A DNA stretch of 64,000 nucleotides from NCBI RefSeq assembly GCF_001885735.1, contig NZ_JXKG01000001.1:124001-188000 (forward strand). The letters run 5' to 3'. Below, piece after piece: positions 16,888 through 25,864 of the stretch. Position 1 is the stretch's first letter. The number at the start of each line of letters is the position of its first letter. Under the pieces are notes generated by a model. That model was not told where the DNA came from. It was given only the letters and a program-made list of their open reading frames with translations, and ran no database searches. The DNA is from Enterococcus canintestini (GTDB taxonomy: Bacteria; Bacillota; Bacilli; Lactobacillales; Enterococcaceae). A program made the translations under genes and the position numbers.

Positions 16888-18216
16888 ATGGCAAAAACGG
16901 GAATGTATGTCGGCCTTGACATTGGAACGACTTCAGTGAAAGTTGTCGTTGCAGAGTATGTCGAAAACCAAATGAATATCATTGGTGTAGGCAACGCCAA
17001 ATCTGAAGGTATTAACAGAGGGATTATTGTCGATATTGAAAAATCGGTTCAAGCAATTCAACGAGCCGTCAAGCAAGCAGAAGAAAAAGCAGGTATCCAA
17101 ATTCGTAGTGTAAGCGTTGGTGTTCCAGCCAATTTATTAGAAGTGGAAAACTGTCAAGGAATGATTGCTGTTAACAGCGAATCAAAAGAAATTACAGATG
17201 AAGATGTACGCAATGTCGCTTCAGCTGCTTTAGTACGTTCAGTTCCTCCTGAAAGACAAATCATTACGATTTTGCCACAAGAATTTACAGTGGATGGCTT
17301 TGAAGGTATTAAAGATCCACGGGGAATGATTGGTGTACGGTTAGAAATGTTTGGTGTTGTTTTCACTGGACCTAAAACAATTTTACACAACATTCGTAAA
17401 TGTGTGGAAAAAGCAGGCCTTCACTTAAATGAAATGGTGATTACACCTCTTGCTTTAACAGAATCTATTTTATCTGATGGTGAAAAAGATTTTGGAACAA
17501 CGGTTATTGATATTGGCGGTGGCCAAACGACGACCTCAGTTATGCATGATAAACAATTGAAATTTACTCACGTTAACCAAGAAGGTGGCGAATACGTGAC
17601 AAAAGATATTTCAACTGTTTTAAATACATCTTTTAACAATGCTGAAGCTTTAAAAATTAATTATGGTGATGCTTACCCAGAACGCACATCTGCTAGTGAA
17701 GAATTTCCAGTAGATGTAATTGGTAAATCTGAACCAGTCAAAATTGATGAACGCTACTTAGCTGAAATCATTGAAGCTCGGATGGAACAAATTTTCACTA
17801 AATCAAAAGAAGTTTTAGATGAAATTGATGCGTTAAGTTTACCAGGTGGGGTTGTCTTAACTGGTGGTGCCGCAAGTTTACCTGGCGTTGTCGACTTAGC
17901 TCAAGAAATTTTTGGCACAAACGTCAAACTTTACGTACCAAATCATATGGGCTTACGTAACCCAGTCTTTACCAATGTCATCTCAATTGTAGATTATTCT
18001 GCAAATTTAAGTGAAGTTTATCAATTGGCAAAAACAGCTGTAACGGGTGAACGTACACAACCTGCTACAAGTCAAGAAGCGCCGGTTCCTGTTACACAAG
18101 AGCCAGCTTATGATGAATATGATAGCCCAGAAGAAACGTATGAAGAAGCTGACGAATCAACTGGCGAAAGCGTTAAAGACAAAGTAAAAGATTTCTTTTC
18201 GAATATTTTCGACTAA
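16888..18216 (+). CDS. ftsA: Cell division protein FtsA
   Basis: FtsA is an actin-like ATPase that tethers FtsZ to the membrane. The 442 aa begin YVGLDIGTTSVKVVVAEY (phosphate 1 motif). They contain the SHS2 subdomain 1C (about 85-165), the phosphate 2 motif VIDIGGGQTTTSVM (about 205) and the adenosine motif VVLTGGAASLPGV (about 325). An acidic linker leads to a C-terminal amphipathic helix VKDKVKDFFSNIFD for membrane binding. AGGAGGGAA precedes the ATG. ftsZ follows after 24 nt with its own strong AGGAGGAA. Confidence 0.96.
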   Translation: MAKTGMYVGLDIGTTSVKVVVAEYVENQMNIIGVGNAKSEGINRGIIVDIEKSVQAIQRAVKQAEEKAGIQIRSVSVGVPANLLEVENCQGMIAVNSESKEITDEDVRNVASAALVRSVPPERQIITILPQEFTVDGFEGIKDPRGMIGVRLEMFGVVFTGPKTILHNIRKCVEKAGLHLNEMVITPLALTESILSDGEKDFGTTVIDIGGGQTTTSVMHDKQLKFTHVNQEGGEYVTKDISTVLNTSFNNAEALKINYGDAYPERTSASEEFPVDVIGKSEPVKIDERYLAEIIEARMEQIFTKSKEVLDEIDALSLPGGVVLTGGAASLPGVVDLAQEIFGTNVKLYVPNHMGLRNPVFTNVISIVDYSANLSEVYQLAKTAVTGERTQPATSQEAPVPVTQEPAYDEYDSPEETYEEADESTGESVKDKVKDFFSNIFD

Positions 18217-18240
18217 ACCCAAGCAGGAGGAATAAACATT

Positions 18241-19479
18241 ATGGAATTTTCAATTGACAATACCGTAAACGACGGCGCAGTCATTAAAGTTATCGGTGTC
18301 GGCGGTGGCGGTGGCAACGCAGTTAACCGTATGATCGAAGAAAACGTTAAAGGTGTAGAGTTCATCGCAGCTAATACCGATGTTCAAGCCTTAAAAAATT
18401 CAAAAGCTGAAACTGTTATTCAATTAGGGCCTAAATATACCCGGGGTCTTGGTGCAGGCTCACAACCAGAAGTTGGTCAAAAGGCTGCAGAAGAAAGTGA
18501 AGAAGCTATTCGCGAAGCATTAGATGGCGCAGACATGATCTTTATTACCGCTGGTATGGGTGGTGGTACTGGTACTGGTGCTGCTCCAATCGTCGCTAAA
18601 ATTGCAAAAGAACTTGGCGCTTTGACAGTTGGTGTCGTAACACGTCCATTTACTTTTGAAGGTCCAAAACGTGGCCGCTTTGCCGCAGAAGGGATCGCAC
18701 AATTAAAAGAAAACGTAGATACTTTACTTATTATTTCAAACAACCGTCTATTAGAAGTTGTTGATAAAAAGACACCAATGCTTGAAGCATTCCGTGAAGC
18801 AGATAACGTTTTACGTCAAGGGGTACAAGGTATTTCTGATTTAATTACTGCACCAGGTTACGTGAACTTGGACTTCGCTGATGTGAAAACAGTAATGGAA
18901 AATCAAGGTACTGCTTTAATGGGTATCGGTGTTGCTTCTGGTGAAGATCGTGTCATTGAAGCGACGAAGAAAGCTATTTCTTCTCCGTTACTTGAAACTT
19001 CAATCGATGGAGCAGAACAAGTCTTATTAAATATTACTGGTGGTTTAGATATGACCTTGTTTGAAGCACAAGATGCTTCTGATATTGTAGCAAATGCTGC
19101 CACAGGGGATGTCAACATCATCTTAGGTACTTCAATCAATGAAGAACTAGGAGATGAAATCCGCGTAACAGTAATTGCAACCGGAATTGATCCGACAAAA
19201 AAGGAAAATAAAGGTCGTACTTCAAGACAAAATCAAATCCACAGCATCCCACAAAAACCGGTTTTAGATATGGAACAAGCAAAACCAACACAACCAGAAG
19301 ATGACAATGCTTTTGGTGACTGGGATATTCGCAAGGAACAAACAGTGCGTCCTAAAGTTGATGATACACAATTTGAAAATATCGAAAAGAAAGAATTCGA
19401 TACATTTAATCGTGACGATGTAAAATCTGGTGATGATGATGAATTAAGTACACCACCATTTTTCCGTCGTAAACGTTAA
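18241..19479 (+). CDS. ftsZ: Cell division protein FtsZ
   Basis: FtsZ is a tubulin-like GTPase that forms the Z ring. The 412 aa carry [13 protein letters not shown] (about 19-31), the tubulin signature [10 protein letters not shown] (107-116), the T7 synergy region [11 protein letters not shown], a flexible charged linker (about 320-400) and a conserved C-terminal peptide ending in TPPFFRRKR, the binding site for FtsA and SepF. AGGAGGAATAAACATT precedes the ATG. Base composition at third positions (many GGT/GTT/CGT) suggests high expression. Confidence 0.97.
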   Translation: MEFSIDNTVNDGAVIKVIGVGGGGGNAVNRMIEENVKGVEFIAANTDVQALKNSKAETVIQLGPKYTRGLGAGSQPEVGQKAAEESEEAIREALDGADMIFITAGMGGGTGTGAAPIVAKIAKELGALTVGVVTRPFTFEGPKRGRFAAEGIAQLKENVDTLLIISNNRLLEVVDKKTPMLEAFREADNVLRQGVQGISDLITAPGYVNLDFADVKTVMENQGTALMGIGVASGEDRVIEATKKAISSPLLETSIDGAEQVLLNITGGLDMTLFEAQDASDIVANAATGDVNIILGTSINEELGDEIRVTVIATGIDPTKKENKGRTSRQNQIHSIPQKPVLDMEQAKPTQPEDDNAFGDWDIRKEQTVRPKVDDTQFENIEKKEFDTFNRDDVKSGDDDELSTPPFFRRKR

Positions 19480-19503
19480 TTAAAGCTTTGGAGGTAAGAG
19501 CAC

Positions 19504-20181
19504 ATGATTGCTGAGAACTTGCGGGAGGTCCGACAAGAGATACAGGAGTCATGTGCTCTTGTTGGTCGTGACGAAAAAAGTGTCCGGTTGGTTGCCGTGA
19601 CAAAAACGGTCTCTAGTCAAGTAATGCGCCAGTTGACAGATCTGAACGTTTTAGATTTAGCAGAAAACCGTACCGATGTTTTCTTAGAGAAAAAACAAGA
19701 ATTGGCTGATATTGATACGATTTGTTGGCATTTTATTGGCAATTTACAGCGGAGAAAGGTAAAATTAGTTATAAATGAAATAGACTATTTCCACGCTTTA
19801 GATAGTTTAAGCTTGGCAGCAGAAATCCAAAAAAGAGCTGAACATGTTATTAAATGTTTCGTAGAAGTCAATGTTTCAGGTGAAGCATCAAAACATGGTG
19901 TTGCACCAGCAGAACTTTTAGATTTTATGTTAGCCCTTGCAGCTTATGATAAAATACAGGTCGTAGGACTGATGACAATGGCACCATTTGGCGCTACAGT
20001 ATCAGTACAACGGGATATCTTCGGCAGGTTAAGACAACTGCAACAAGAGATTGAAGCGGCTAATTTAGCCTATGCTCCTTGTCATGAATTAAGTATGGGA
20101 ATGAGCAATGACTTTCAAGCAGCGATTTATGAAGGAGCAACGTTTATTCGTGTCGGTACTGCTTTAGTCAAAGATGCCTAA
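19504..20181 (+). CDS. ylmE: PLP homeostasis protein YlmE/YggS family
   Basis: This 225-aa single-domain protein has an alanine-racemase-like TIM barrel that binds pyridoxal phosphate and maintains B6 homeostasis rather than catalysing a known reaction. The PLP lysine lies in LVAVTKTVSS (about residue 36). ENRTDVFLEK, HFIGNLQRRKVK and the C-terminal LSMGMSNDFQAAI with FIRVGTALV complete the family pattern. It is the first of the ylm genes that follow ftsZ in Gram-positive bacteria. GGAGGT precedes the ATG. Confidence 0.93.
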   Translation: MIAENLREVRQEIQESCALVGRDEKSVRLVAVTKTVSSQVMRQLTDLNVLDLAENRTDVFLEKKQELADIDTICWHFIGNLQRRKVKLVINEIDYFHALDSLSLAAEIQKRAEHVIKCFVEVNVSGEASKHGVAPAELLDFMLALAAYDKIQVVGLMTMAPFGATVSVQRDIFGRLRQLQQEIEAANLAYAPCHELSMGMSNDFQAAIYEGATFIRVGTALVKDA

Positions 20182-20195
20182 AAGGAGGAGTTATC

Positions 20196-20729
20196 ATGTC
20201 GATTTTTAGCAAAGCGGCAGATTTTTTCGGTTTATCAGAAGATAACTATGAAGAATATGAAGTGACCCCTGGGGTCGATGGTTATGAAGCAGTTGTTGAT
20301 GAAATGCCAGTAGAACAATCAAATCCTATTGAGGAAAGTGTTCCTGTGAATCAGGTACCAAAGACAGATAAAAAAGTTGTTTCATTGCGTCAAAATATCA
20401 AGACGCCAACCACTACTAAACGTCAACATGGTACTAGTCATTCAAAGGGAAACACTAGCAAAATTACTATTTTGGAACCTCGCAATTATCAAGAAGTAAA
20501 AAAAATCGCGCAGCATGTTTTAAATGGTGAGGCGGTATTAGTTAATTTTCAATCGGTAGAAGAAGATCAAGCGCGACGAATCGTTGATTTTTTAACTGGC
20601 ACGGTTTATGCCCAAGATGGGGATATAAAACGCGTCGGTGATGAAATTTTCTTATGTACGCCTTGTGATGTTGAAATTGATGGTCAAGATTCTTTGCCCA
20701 CAGAAACAGATTTATATGATTTAAATTAA
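20196..20729 (+). CDS. sepF: Cell division protein SepF
   Basis: SepF forms membrane-associated rings that bundle FtsZ and can replace FtsA as anchor. The 177 aa show an N-terminal amphipathic helix (MSIFSKAADFFGL), an acidic and Thr-rich linker (about 20-90), and the conserved core domain (about 90-165) with ILEPRNYQEVKKIAQHVL, ARRIVDFLTGTVYA and the closing VGDEIFLCTP. AAAGGAGG gives a strong ribosome binding site. It sits 14 nt after ylmE and upstream of ylmG. Confidence 0.95.
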   Translation: MSIFSKAADFFGLSEDNYEEYEVTPGVDGYEAVVDEMPVEQSNPIEESVPVNQVPKTDKKVVSLRQNIKTPTTTKRQHGTSHSKGNTSKITILEPRNYQEVKKIAQHVLNGEAVLVNFQSVEEDQARRIVDFLTGTVYAQDGDIKRVGDEIFLCTPCDVEIDGQDSLPTETDLYDLN

Positions 20730-20742
20730 GGAGGCAATTGCC

Positions 20743-21009
20743 ATTTTTAGGTTATTAGGTTTGCTTAACGATGCCGTTTATTTTTATTCGGTTTTATTAA
20801 TGATTTATGCTTTATTATCTTGGTTTCCTGGTGGGTATCAGTCAGCTATTGGTCGTTTTTTAAGAAAAATTTGTGAACCATATTTGAGTTTATTTGATCG
20901 ACTTAATTTAACGATTGGCCCAATTGATTTAACAATTGCAGTCGCAATTATTGTCTTGAATTTAGCGAGTCAAGGTCTAACAACAATTTTAGTCAATATT
21001 ATGTATTAA
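20743..21009 (+). CDS. ylmG: YggT/YlmG family membrane protein, apparent AUU start
   Basis: The roughly 88-aa protein has two membrane helices (about 8-27 and 63-86) and the YggT core ALLSWFPGG followed by RKICEPYLSLFDRL. The family affects septum and nucleoid positioning by an unknown mechanism. The reading frame has no ATG, GTG or TTG at a sensible position. A TTG at 20761 is 26 bases from AAGGAGG (20728-20734), but ATT at 20743 has an 8-base spacer and gives the usual YlmG N-terminus (FRLLGLLNDAVYFYS). I therefore propose an AUU start; a TTG start at 20761 is the alternative. Confidence 0.85.
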   Translation: MFRLLGLLNDAVYFYSVLLMIYALLSWFPGGYQSAIGRFLRKICEPYLSLFDRLNLTIGPIDLTIAVAIIVLNLASQGLTTILVNIMY

Positions 21010-21027
21010 GAAAAGGGGTGGGAATCT

Positions 21028-21810
21028 ATGAACGTAAATGTCTATCAACATTTTCGGGCTGATGAACGCCCTTTTATTGACGCTGTGACTGACTGGATAG
21101 AACAAGTCCAAATGCAATATGCACCGTATCTAACTGATTTTTTAGACCCACGTCAAGCGTATATTGCGGAAACTTTGATTCGGCAAGAAACCGATTTAAA
21201 ATTCATGTTTTACGGTGGTTACGAACAAGCTGAAAGACGGCGCTTATTAATTTATCCCGATTATTATGAACCAACTTTAGATGAGTTTGACATTGCCGTT
21301 TATGAAGTTCATTATCCCAAAAAGTTTGCAAATTTAAGTCATGGTAAGTTATTGGGGACGTTAATTGGGACGGGAATTAAGCGCGAGTATTTTGGAGATA
21401 TTATTAGTGATGGCTCTGCGTGGCAAATCTTTATTGCCAAAGAAGTCGCGAGTTTTGTAGCTTTACAAATCGTCAAAGTCGGCAATGTAACAGCTAGATT
21501 AGAAGAACAGCATTATACTAATATATTAACCCCAAAAGATAGCTGGGAAGAAGAAAAAACAACCGTCTCTTCTCTGCGCTTAGATACAGTTATTGCAACA
21601 GTTTTTAATATTTCACGTCAACGAGCTAAACAATTAGTGGAAAGTGGCAAAATTAAAGTGAATTGGACCGAAACATTACGGCCGGATTTTATGTTAGATT
21701 TATTAGATATTATTTCTGTTCGCGGTTTTGGCCGTATTCAGTTACAAGAAATTGAAGGAAAAACGAAAAAAGATAAAATACGCTTAACTTTAGGTGTTTT
21801 AAGAAAATAA
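21028..21810 (+). CDS. ylmH: S4-domain RNA-binding protein YlmH
   Basis: The 260-aa cytosolic protein has a C-terminal S4 RNA-binding domain (about residues 185-245, SLRLDTVIATVFNISRQ followed by AKQLVESGKIKVNW). The N-terminal domain (FLDPRQAYIAETLI, FYGGYEQAERRR and KFANLSHGKLLGTL) is characteristic of YlmH. The family acts in division and in ribosome-associated quality control. AAAGGGGTGGG precedes the ATG. It sits between ylmG and divIVA as in B. subtilis and streptococci. Confidence 0.93.
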   Translation: MNVNVYQHFRADERPFIDAVTDWIEQVQMQYAPYLTDFLDPRQAYIAETLIRQETDLKFMFYGGYEQAERRRLLIYPDYYEPTLDEFDIAVYEVHYPKKFANLSHGKLLGTLIGTGIKREYFGDIISDGSAWQIFIAKEVASFVALQIVKVGNVTARLEEQHYTNILTPKDSWEEEKTTVSSLRLDTVIATVFNISRQRAKQLVESGKIKVNWTETLRPDFMLDLLDIISVRGFGRIQLQEIEGKTKKDKIRLTLGVLRK

Positions 21811-21827
21811 GTAGAGGTGGTAAGAAA

Positions 21828-22589
21828 ATGGCATTGACTCCATTAGACATTAACAATAAAACTTTCGCGGTAAAAATGCGCGGATATAATCAAGACGAAG
21901 TTGACGACTTTTTAGATTTAGTAGGTCGCGATTACGAAGAGTTATTACAAAAGAATCGTGAAATGGAAAAAGCATTAAAACATGCAGAAGAAAAACTTGA
22001 ATATTTCAATGAGTTAAAAGACGCCTTGAATCAATCTATTATCGTAGCTCAAGATACCGCTGATAAAGTGAAAACAAGTGCAAGTAAAGAATCTGAAGTA
22101 ATCGTAACTTCCGCCCAAAATCGAGCAGATGAGTTAGTCTCAAGTGCTGAAAAACATGCCCACGAATTGACGACTGCTGCTGAACAAAAAGCCAAAGAAA
22201 TTTTAAATGACGCTAGTGAAAGCGCACGCCAATTGGCGACTGAAACCAACGATTTGAAAACAAAAACGCGAGTGTTCCACCAAAACTTGACGTTAATGTT
22301 ACAATCTCAATTAGAACAAGTGAAAAGTCCAGAATGGGATGAAATTTTAAAACCATTTGCAAGTTATGTGCAAGATGGACATGAAGCATTCCAAGAACTA
22401 ATGGAAAAAGAGCTTGACAAAGAAAATCCAGATGAAGTAAACTCAAACAGTGATATGACTGAAAATCAAATGGATATTGTTGAGGCCAGTGAAAAAATTA
22501 TCACACCAAGTCAAGAAATTCCTGCGGTTAACACATTAGATGATGCCAAGGAATTACTAAATAAAATTGAAGAAAAAGACCAAAAATAG
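21828..22589 (+). CDS. divIVA: Cell division/polarity protein DivIVA
   Basis: DivIVA is a coiled-coil protein that senses membrane curvature and scaffolds septal and polar partners. The 253 aa begin with the lipid-binding domain MALTPLDINNKTFAVKMRGY and YNQDEVDDFLDLV (1-60). Long coiled coils (about 33-165) and an acidic, probably disordered C-terminus follow. The sequence is longer than the B. subtilis form, as in enterococci and streptococci. GAGGTGG lies upstream. It closes the division cluster; the ileS T-box begins about ten bases later. Confidence 0.95.
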   Translation: MALTPLDINNKTFAVKMRGYNQDEVDDFLDLVGRDYEELLQKNREMEKALKHAEEKLEYFNELKDALNQSIIVAQDTADKVKTSASKESEVIVTSAQNRADELVSSAEKHAHELTTAAEQKAKEILNDASESARQLATETNDLKTKTRVFHQNLTLMLQSQLEQVKSPEWDEILKPFASYVQDGHEAFQELMEKELDKENPDEVNSNSDMTENQMDIVEASEKIITPSQEIPAVNTLDDAKELLNKIEEKDQK

Positions 22590-22596
22590 AACAGAA

Positions 22597-22804
22597 AAGT
22601 TTTTAGTACTTTCTTTCAGCGAGTCGGTGATAGTGAAAGACCGATGAACCCTGCTAAAAAAAAGATCCTCTATTGGTTTTAATGTTGAAGTAAGTAGACA
22701 TTAACGTATGATTTCGTTAACAATCACAAAGAAGTACATTTTGTACAAATTTGGGTGGTACCACGACAACGTTCGTCCCTTGGTTGGGATGAACGTTTTT
22801 TTAT
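22597..22804 (+). promoter_or_regulatory. T-box riboswitch controlling ileS
   Basis: The highly conserved T-box TGGGTGGTACCACG lies at 22752-22765. It is followed by a terminator (AACGTTC-G-TCCC at 22768-22779 pairing with GGGATGAACGTT at 22786-22797, then a T-run). Stem I features include GAGTCGGTGATAGTGAAAGACC near 22621. An ATC at 22665-22667 in the expected specifier region would fit tRNA-Ile, in keeping with the gene downstream. Uncharged tRNA-Ile should stabilise the antiterminator. Confidence 0.92.
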
Positions 22805-22846
22805 TTTGAAAAAAATAGTGAGTAGATAGAATAGGAGCGGATATTC

Positions 22847-25639
22847 ATGAAGATGAAAGAGACATTGCATCTAGGCAAAACCGGTTTTCCCATGCGGGGG
22901 AATTTGCCGAATCGGGAAAAAGAATGGCAAAAAGATTGGGAAGAAGCGGATTTATACGGACAACGCCAAAAGTTAAACGAAGGCAAACCTTCTTTTGTTT
23001 TACACGATGGACCGCCATACGCCAACGGCAATATTCATATTGGGCACGCTTTAAATAAAATTAGTAAAGATATTATTGTACGCTATAAATCAATGTCTGG
23101 TTTTCGGGCGCCTTACGTTCCGGGTTGGGATACTCATGGTTTACCAATTGAGCAAGTATTAGCAAACAAAGGAATTAAACGCAAAGAGATGACCATGTCT
23201 GAGTACCGCGAAAAATGTCGGGAATATGCGATGTCACAAGTTGATAAACAACGTAACGACTTTAAACGGCTTGGAGTCGCCGGAGATTGGGAAAATCCTT
23301 ATGTTACGCTAGATCCAACTTATGAAGCTGCTGAAATTCGCGTTTTTGGAAAGATGGCAGAAAAAGGTTATATTTATAAAGGTCTAAAACCAATTTATTG
23401 GTCACCATCCAGTGAATCTTCTTTAGCAGAAGCAGAAATTGAATATAAAGATGTGAAATCACCATCTATTTTTGTAGCATTTAAAGTTGTCGATGGTAAA
23501 GGTCTACTAGATACAGATACTTCTTTGATTATTTGGACGACAACACCTTGGACATTACCGGCAAACTTAGGTATCTCGGTTAACCCTACTTATACGTATG
23601 TCCAAATTGAAGCAGATGGAAAAAAATATGTGGTGGCAAAAGATCTACTAGAAACAGTCAAAAATGAAATTGGCTGGCAAGATGTCACTATCTTACAAGA
23701 ATTTCCTGGTACCAAAATGGAATACATGACAGCGCAACATCCATTTTATGATCGCACTTCTTTAGTAATGTGTGGGGATCACGTAACATTAGATGCCGGA
23801 ACTGGGTTAGTTCACACTGCACCAGGTCATGGTGAAGATGACTATATCGTCGGTAAAAAATATGGGTTAGACGTTTTATCACCAATTGATAATCGCGGCG
23901 TCTTTACTGCAGAAGCACCAGGTTTTGAAGGGATGTTTTACGATAAAGCCAATCCAGAAGTAACAAAATTATTGGAAGAAAAAGGCGCTTTATTAAAACT
24001 TGATTTCTTCACCCACAGCTATCCCCATGATTGGCGGACGAAAAAACCAGTTATTTACCGTGCAACACCACAATGGTTTGCCTCCATTGATAAATTTAGA
24101 GCAGATATTTTAGCTGAAATTGAAAAAGTTGATTGGATTATTCCATGGGGTAAAACCCGTCTTTATAACATGATTCGTGATCGGGGAGATTGGGTAATTT
24201 CTCGCCAACGGGCATGGGGTGTACCGTTGCCAATTTTTTATGCGGAAAATGGTGAAGCAATCATTACCCCTGAAACAATTGAACATGTCGCAGAATTATT
24301 TGCCGCTCACGGTTCAAATATTTGGTTTGAAAAAGAAGCAAAAGAATTATTACCTGCTGGATTCACACATCCAGGTTCTCCTAATGGTGAATTTACTAAA
24401 GAAAACGATATTATGGATGTTTGGTTTGATTCAGGTTCTTCGCATGAAGCTGTTTTACGGCAACGACCAGAATTAAGTTTTCCAGCCGATATGTATTTAG
24501 AAGGTTCAGATCAATACCGTGGTTGGTTTAATTCAAGTATTACAACCAGTGTTGCGATTAATGGAGTTGCACCTTATAAAGCTGTATTATCACAAGGCTT
24601 TACCTTAGATGGTGAAGGTCGTAAGATGAGTAAATCACTCGGAAACACCATTGCGCCGGAAAAAGTTATTAATCAAATGGGCGCTGATATCTTGCGTCTT
24701 TGGGTGGCAAGTGTCGATTATGAAGCAGACGTGCGCGTTTCGATGGATATTTTGAATCAAGTTTCAGAAGTTTATCGTAAAATCCGGAACACTATGCGCT
24801 TTTTACTTGCTAATACGAATGACTTTAATCCGAAAACAGATGCAGTGCCATATTCTGAATTACGTTCAGTTGATAAATATATGACAGTTCGTTTAAATCA
24901 AGTTATCAAAACAATTTTAGAAGATGGTTATGAAAAATATAATTTCTTACACATTTATCGGACTGTAATGAACTTTTTAACAGTTGATTTATCTTCTTTC
25001 TATTTGGATTTTGCCAAAGATGTCGTTTATATCGAAGCTGAAAATGATCATGCAAGACGTTCCATGCAAACCGTTTTCTATCAAGCAGCTGTTGCTTTGA
25101 CAAAACTTTTGACACCAATTTTACCTCATACAGCAGAAGAAATCTGGTCTTACTTGCAAGAAGAAGACGACTATGTGCAATTAGCTGAAATGCCTAGTTA
25201 TGAAGAATTTGCCAATCAAGATGAGTTACTGGATATGTGGAGTGCCTTTTTAGATTTTAGAGATAACGTCTTAAAAGCGTTAGAAGAAGCCCGTAACGAA
25301 AAATTGATTGGGAAACCATTGGAAGCCAAAGTGACGATTTACCCTAATGAACAAGTATCAGACTTACTAACAGCAATCGATAGTGATTTGGCCCAACTGT
25401 TAATTGTAGCATCAGACTACTTTACAGTTGAAAAAGTCGGGACTGCGGTTCCAAGTAATGCGATGAAATTTGATGATGTGGCGATTTTAGTAGAAAAAGC
25501 CGATGGTCATGTATGTGATCGTTGTCGCCAAGTCCGTAAAGAAATTGGTAGCAATCCTAAATTACCATCATTGTGCCACCATTGTACTGAAATTGTCCAA
25601 GAAAGCTTTCCTGAAGCTGTAGAACAGGGAATTGAATAA
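22847..25639 (+). CDS. ileS: Isoleucyl-tRNA synthetase
   Basis: This class I synthetase charges tRNA-Ile and edits misactivated valine. The 930 aa have the HIGH signature at 64-67 ([10 protein letters not shown]), the CP1 editing domain (about 200-400, with [11 protein letters not shown]), KMSKS at 593-597 and an anticodon-binding domain. A C-terminal zinc ribbon carries two Cys pairs (CDRCR and CHHC), typical of the bacterial type. TAGGAGCGG precedes the first ATG by nine bases. It is controlled by the T-box leader and followed by its own terminator. Confidence 0.97.
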   Translation: MKMKETLHLGKTGFPMRGNLPNREKEWQKDWEEADLYGQRQKLNEGKPSFVLHDGPPYANGNIHIGHALNKISKDIIVRYKSMSGFRAPYVPGWDTHGLPIEQVLANKGIKRKEMTMSEYREKCREYAMSQVDKQRNDFKRLGVAGDWENPYVTLDPTYEAAEIRVFGKMAEKGYIYKGLKPIYWSPSSESSLAEAEIEYKDVKSPSIFVAFKVVDGKGLLDTDTSLIIWTTTPWTLPANLGISVNPTYTYVQIEADGKKYVVAKDLLETVKNEIGWQDVTILQEFPGTKMEYMTAQHPFYDRTSLVMCGDHVTLDAGTGLVHTAPGHGEDDYIVGKKYGLDVLSPIDNRGVFTAEAPGFEGMFYDKANPEVTKLLEEKGALLKLDFFTHSYPHDWRTKKPVIYRATPQWFASIDKFRADILAEIEKVDWIIPWGKTRLYNMIRDRGDWVISRQRAWGVPLPIFYAENGEAIITPETIEHVAELFAAHGSNIWFEKEAKELLPAGFTHPGSPNGEFTKENDIMDVWFDSGSSHEAVLRQRPELSFPADMYLEGSDQYRGWFNSSITTSVAINGVAPYKAVLSQGFTLDGEGRKMSKSLGNTIAPEKVINQMGADILRLWVASVDYEADVRVSMDILNQVSEVYRKIRNTMRFLLANTNDFNPKTDAVPYSELRSVDKYMTVRLNQVIKTILEDGYEKYNFLHIYRTVMNFLTVDLSSFYLDFAKDVVYIEAENDHARRSMQTVFYQAAVALTKLLTPILPHTAEEIWSYLQEEDDYVQLAEMPSYEEFANQDELLDMWSAFLDFRDNVLKALEEARNEKLIGKPLEAKVTIYPNEQVSDLLTAIDSDLAQLLIVASDYFTVEKVGTAVPSNAMKFDDVAILVEKADGHVCDRCRQVRKEIGSNPKLPSLCHHCTEIVQESFPEAVEQGIE

Positions 25640-25673
25640 AAGAAAAAAATAAAATAGTGTTACTCGTTATAGT

Positions 25674-25715
25674 AAATAAGGACCTGAAATGTGTCGGCAT
25701 TTCAAGTCCTTATTT
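25674..25715 (+). terminator. ileS terminator
   Basis: AAATAAGGAC (25674-25683) pairs with GTCCTTATTT (25706-25715), and TGAAATG pairs with CATTTCA inside it. The T-rich end follows directly. Confidence 0.85.
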
Positions 25716-25790
25716 CGTCTGTAAATTTCGAGCTGTTATTATATTTTACGAACGTTTCTAAAAAAATAGCGGAAAAAGTTTTGAAAGTAA

Positions 25791-25819
25791 TTGCAGTCTT
25801 GTGAAAAACAATGTAAACT
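25791..25819 (+). promoter_or_regulatory. Promoter of gltBD
   Basis: TTGCAG (25791-25796), a 17-nt spacer and TAAACT (25814-25819) form a reasonable sigma-A promoter. It lies about 45 nt before the gltB start and just upstream of a CodY box. Confidence 0.6.
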
Positions 25820-25831
25820 ATTTGAAATTAG

Positions 25832-25846
25832 AATTTTCAGAAAATA
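25832..25846 (+). promoter_or_regulatory. CodY box in the gltB leader
   Basis: AATTTTCAGAAAATA matches 14 of 15 positions of the CodY consensus AATTTTCWGAAAATT. It begins about 13 nt after the -10, just downstream of the expected transcription start. CodY bound to branched-chain amino acids and GTP would block elongation here, tying glutamate synthesis to nutrient status. Confidence 0.7.
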
Positions 25847-25864
25847 AAAAAAGTAGGTGCCTGC

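Noticed and set aside
20738-20758. TTG start giving Met-Pro-Phe-Leu-Gly-Tyr for ylmG
   Set aside because: It is in another frame and stops after six codons; only a frameshift would make it relevant.
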